Shown: positions 5,940 through 7,400 of the stretch, piece after piece
How the letters are laid out: every line of letters begins with the position of its first letter
Position numbering within the stretch: position 1 is the stretch's first letter
Assembly (NCBI GenBank): GCA_013389125.1
Contig: JACADX010000235.1
Coordinates: 1 to 7,400, forward strand
DNA length: 7,400 nucleotides
From: Parvularculaceae bacterium
GTDB taxonomy: Bacteria; Pseudomonadota; Alphaproteobacteria; Caulobacterales; Parvularculaceae
Reading direction: 5' to 3'
The notes under the pieces: generated by a model
Databases searched by the model: none
What the model was told of the DNA's origin: nothing
What the model saw: the letters and a program-made list of their open reading frames with translations, nothing else
Translations under genes and position numbers: made by a program

Positions 5940-7400
5940 ATGACATTCGACGTCAAGATCCGGAACGGCCTCGTCTTCGACGGCGACGGCGGCGAGCCTG
6001 TCCGCGCCGATATCGGGGTGAAGGCCGGAAAGATCGCCGAGATCGGCCGCTGCGCCGAGGATGCGGACCGTCTGGTGGACGCCGAGGGAGCGATTGTGAC
6101 GCCGGGCTTCATCGACCTTCACACGCATTATGACGGGCAGATCTCCTGGGATGCGGAAATGCGCCCCTCGGTCAATTTCGGCGTCACAACCGTCCTCATG
6201 GGGAACTGCGGCGTCGGCTTCGCGCCGGTCAGGCCGACCGATCACGACCGGCTGATCCGCCTCATGGAGGGCGTTGAAGACATTCCCGGAACCGCGCTTC
6301 ATGAAGGGATCAGCTGGGGCTGGGAGAGCTTCGGCGATTATCTCAACAAGATCGACGCGATGCCGCACACGATCGACTTCGCAGCGATGGCGGTGCACGA
6401 CCCGATCCGCGTCTACGCGATGGGCGAGCGCGCCACCTTTCAGGAAGACGCGACCGAAGACGACATCCGGCTGATGCGCGCGCTCCTCAGGGAGGCGCTC
6501 GACGCCGGCGCCGCCGGCTTCTCGATCGGCCGATCCGACGTTCACCGCACCGCCGACGGCGACTGGACGCCGTCTTCCGAGGCAAGCCGCGAGGAGCTGG
6601 TCGCGCTCGCTGCGACGCTGAACGGAAGAACGCGCGGCGTCCTGCAGATCGTCAATGACTTCAACCTTGAGCGCGAGGGCGACCAGTTCCCTGCCGAGTT
6701 CGCGCTCGTCGAAGCCTTCGCGCGGGCCGGCCGCCGTCCCTGCTCCATTTCCCTGATGCAGCGGGATCTCGCGCCCGACCAGTGGAAACGCATCCTGAAA
6801 GAGACCGAGCGCCTCAACGCCGACGGCGTCGATTTCCGCGTCCAGGTCGCGCCGCGCGGCATCGGCGTCTTCAACGGTCTGCAATGCACCATGCACCCTT
6901 TAATGGCGCAGCCGCTCTATCGAACGATCAAGGACAAGCCGCTCGCGGAGCGGGTCGCCATCATGCGCGATCCCGATTTCAAGCGGCGCTGCCTCGCCGA
7001 CAGGCCGGTGAAGCTCGCAGGGCCCGGCTCCTCCACGCCGCCGATCGTCGACACGCTGATCGCCGGCATCGACTGGGTGGCGAACAAATTCTACCGTCTC
7101 GGCGAAACGCCGAATTACGATCAGGGCCAAGAAGGATCGCTCGGCGCGGAAGCCCGCCGCGACGGCGTTCCAACCATGGAGAAACTCTACGACGTTCTCC
7201 TTGAGCTTGACGGCAAGCAGCTCATCTATTTCCCGATCTACAACTACACCGAATTCAATTACGACAACGTCCACAAGATGCTGACGCATCCGAACGCGAT
7301 GATCGGTCTTTCCGACGGCGGCGCGCATGTCGGGACGATCTGCGACGCGTCCTTCCCCGCCTACCTCCTTTCCTACTGGACGCGCGACCGCGCCGATCAC
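5940..7400 (+). CDS. amidohydrolase, N-acyl-D-amino-acid deacylase-like, 3' end missing
   Basis: The frame stays open to the window edge with 487 codons; relatives are about 560-590 residues, so roughly 80-100 are missing. It belongs to the metal-dependent amidohydrolase superfamily, COG3653-type, and probably hydrolyses an amide bond in an N-acylated or cyclic substrate in the cytoplasm (no signal peptide). Residues 1-55 form the small beta domain (VKIRNGLVFDGDG, ending TPGF). Metal ligands H61 and H63 lie in DLHTHYDGQ. C90 in MGNCGVGFAP corresponds to the bridging Cys of D-aminoacylases. D459 in GLSDGGAHVGTICDASFP is the conserved catalytic Asp. The motif MEGVEDIPGTAL (109-120) marks a large alphaproteobacterial and actinobacterial subgroup usually annotated only as amidohydrolase or D-aminoacylase. 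The two later histidine motifs of classical D-aminoacylases are not visible: the places read GVLQIVNDF (233-241) and SISLMQ (269-274). The substrate is therefore uncertain. Confidence 0.88.
   Translation, partial: MTFDVKIRNGLVFDGDGGEPVRADIGVKAGKIAEIGRCAEDADRLVDAEGAIVTPGFIDLHTHYDGQISWDAEMRPSVNFGVTTVLMGNCGVGFAPVRPTDHDRLIRLMEGVEDIPGTALHEGISWGWESFGDYLNKIDAMPHTIDFAAMAVHDPIRVYAMGERATFQEDATEDDIRLMRALLREALDAGAAGFSIGRSDVHRTADGDWTPSSEASREELVALAATLNGRTRGVLQIVNDFNLEREGDQFPAEFALVEAFARAGRRPCSISLMQRDLAPDQWKRILKETERLNADGVDFRVQVAPRGIGVFNGLQCTMHPLMAQPLYRTIKDKPLAERVAIMRDPDFKRRCLADRPVKLAGPGSSTPPIVDTLIAGIDWVANKFYRLGETPNYDQGQEGSLGAEARRDGVPTMEKLYDVLLELDGKQLIYFPIYNYTEFNYDNVHKMLTHPNAMIGLSDGGAHVGTICDASFPAYLLSYWTRDRADH

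Noticed and set aside
5334..6896. A 520-codon open frame on the minus strand opposite the DUF3429 and amidohydrolase genes.
   Set aside because: It is a shadow frame of GC-rich coding DNA. The plus-strand genes carry clear family motifs and ribosome binding sites, while this translation is rich in Arg, Asp and Glu with no recognisable domain.

Overview
The window reads as ordinary chromosomal DNA from a GC-rich (roughly 65% G+C by eye) alphaproteobacterium. The strongest taxonomic clue is the long plus-strand gene at 2595-5240. It encodes a PodJ-like polar scaffold with the N-terminal motif typical of that family, a coiled-coil cytoplasmic part, one transmembrane helix and a periplasmic Sel1 repeat domain. 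A perfect CtrA-type box (TTAA-N7-TTAA) and a CcrM-type GANTC site lie in the promoter region of this gene. Together they point to a lineage that uses the CtrA/GcrA/CcrM cell-cycle circuit (Caulobacterales, Hyphomonadales, Parvularculales or relatives). No rRNA, tRNA, CRISPR array, insertion sequence or attachment site was seen, and nothing looks horizontally acquired.

Layout. Minus strand, left side: the 5' part of a DUF885-family lipoprotein gene (377 down to the window edge), and upstream of it a complete DmdC-type acyl-CoA dehydrogenase gene (2280 down to 490). A 314-base divergent intergenic region (2281-2594) separates these from the plus-strand genes. It holds the CtrA box, the GANTC site, a 12-bp palindrome, small hairpins and a possible 14-codon leader ORF in front of the dehydrogenase. 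Plus strand, right side: the PodJ-like scaffold gene (2595-5240), a small five-helix DUF3429 membrane protein gene (5418-5870), and an amidohydrolase of the N-acyl-D-amino-acid deacylase type (5940 to the window edge, about 487 codons present, 3' end missing).

How the genes relate. There is no evidence of one shared pathway. The dehydrogenase and amidohydrolase are catabolic enzymes, the scaffold is a cell-polarity protein, and DUF885 and DUF3429 have no firmly known role. I did not find a new multi-gene system. The items most worth checking are the cell-cycle regulatory signature in front of the podJ-like gene, the structured leader with a possible upstream ORF in front of the dehydrogenase gene, and the amidohydrolase subgroup that seems to lack two of the family's metal or catalytic histidines.
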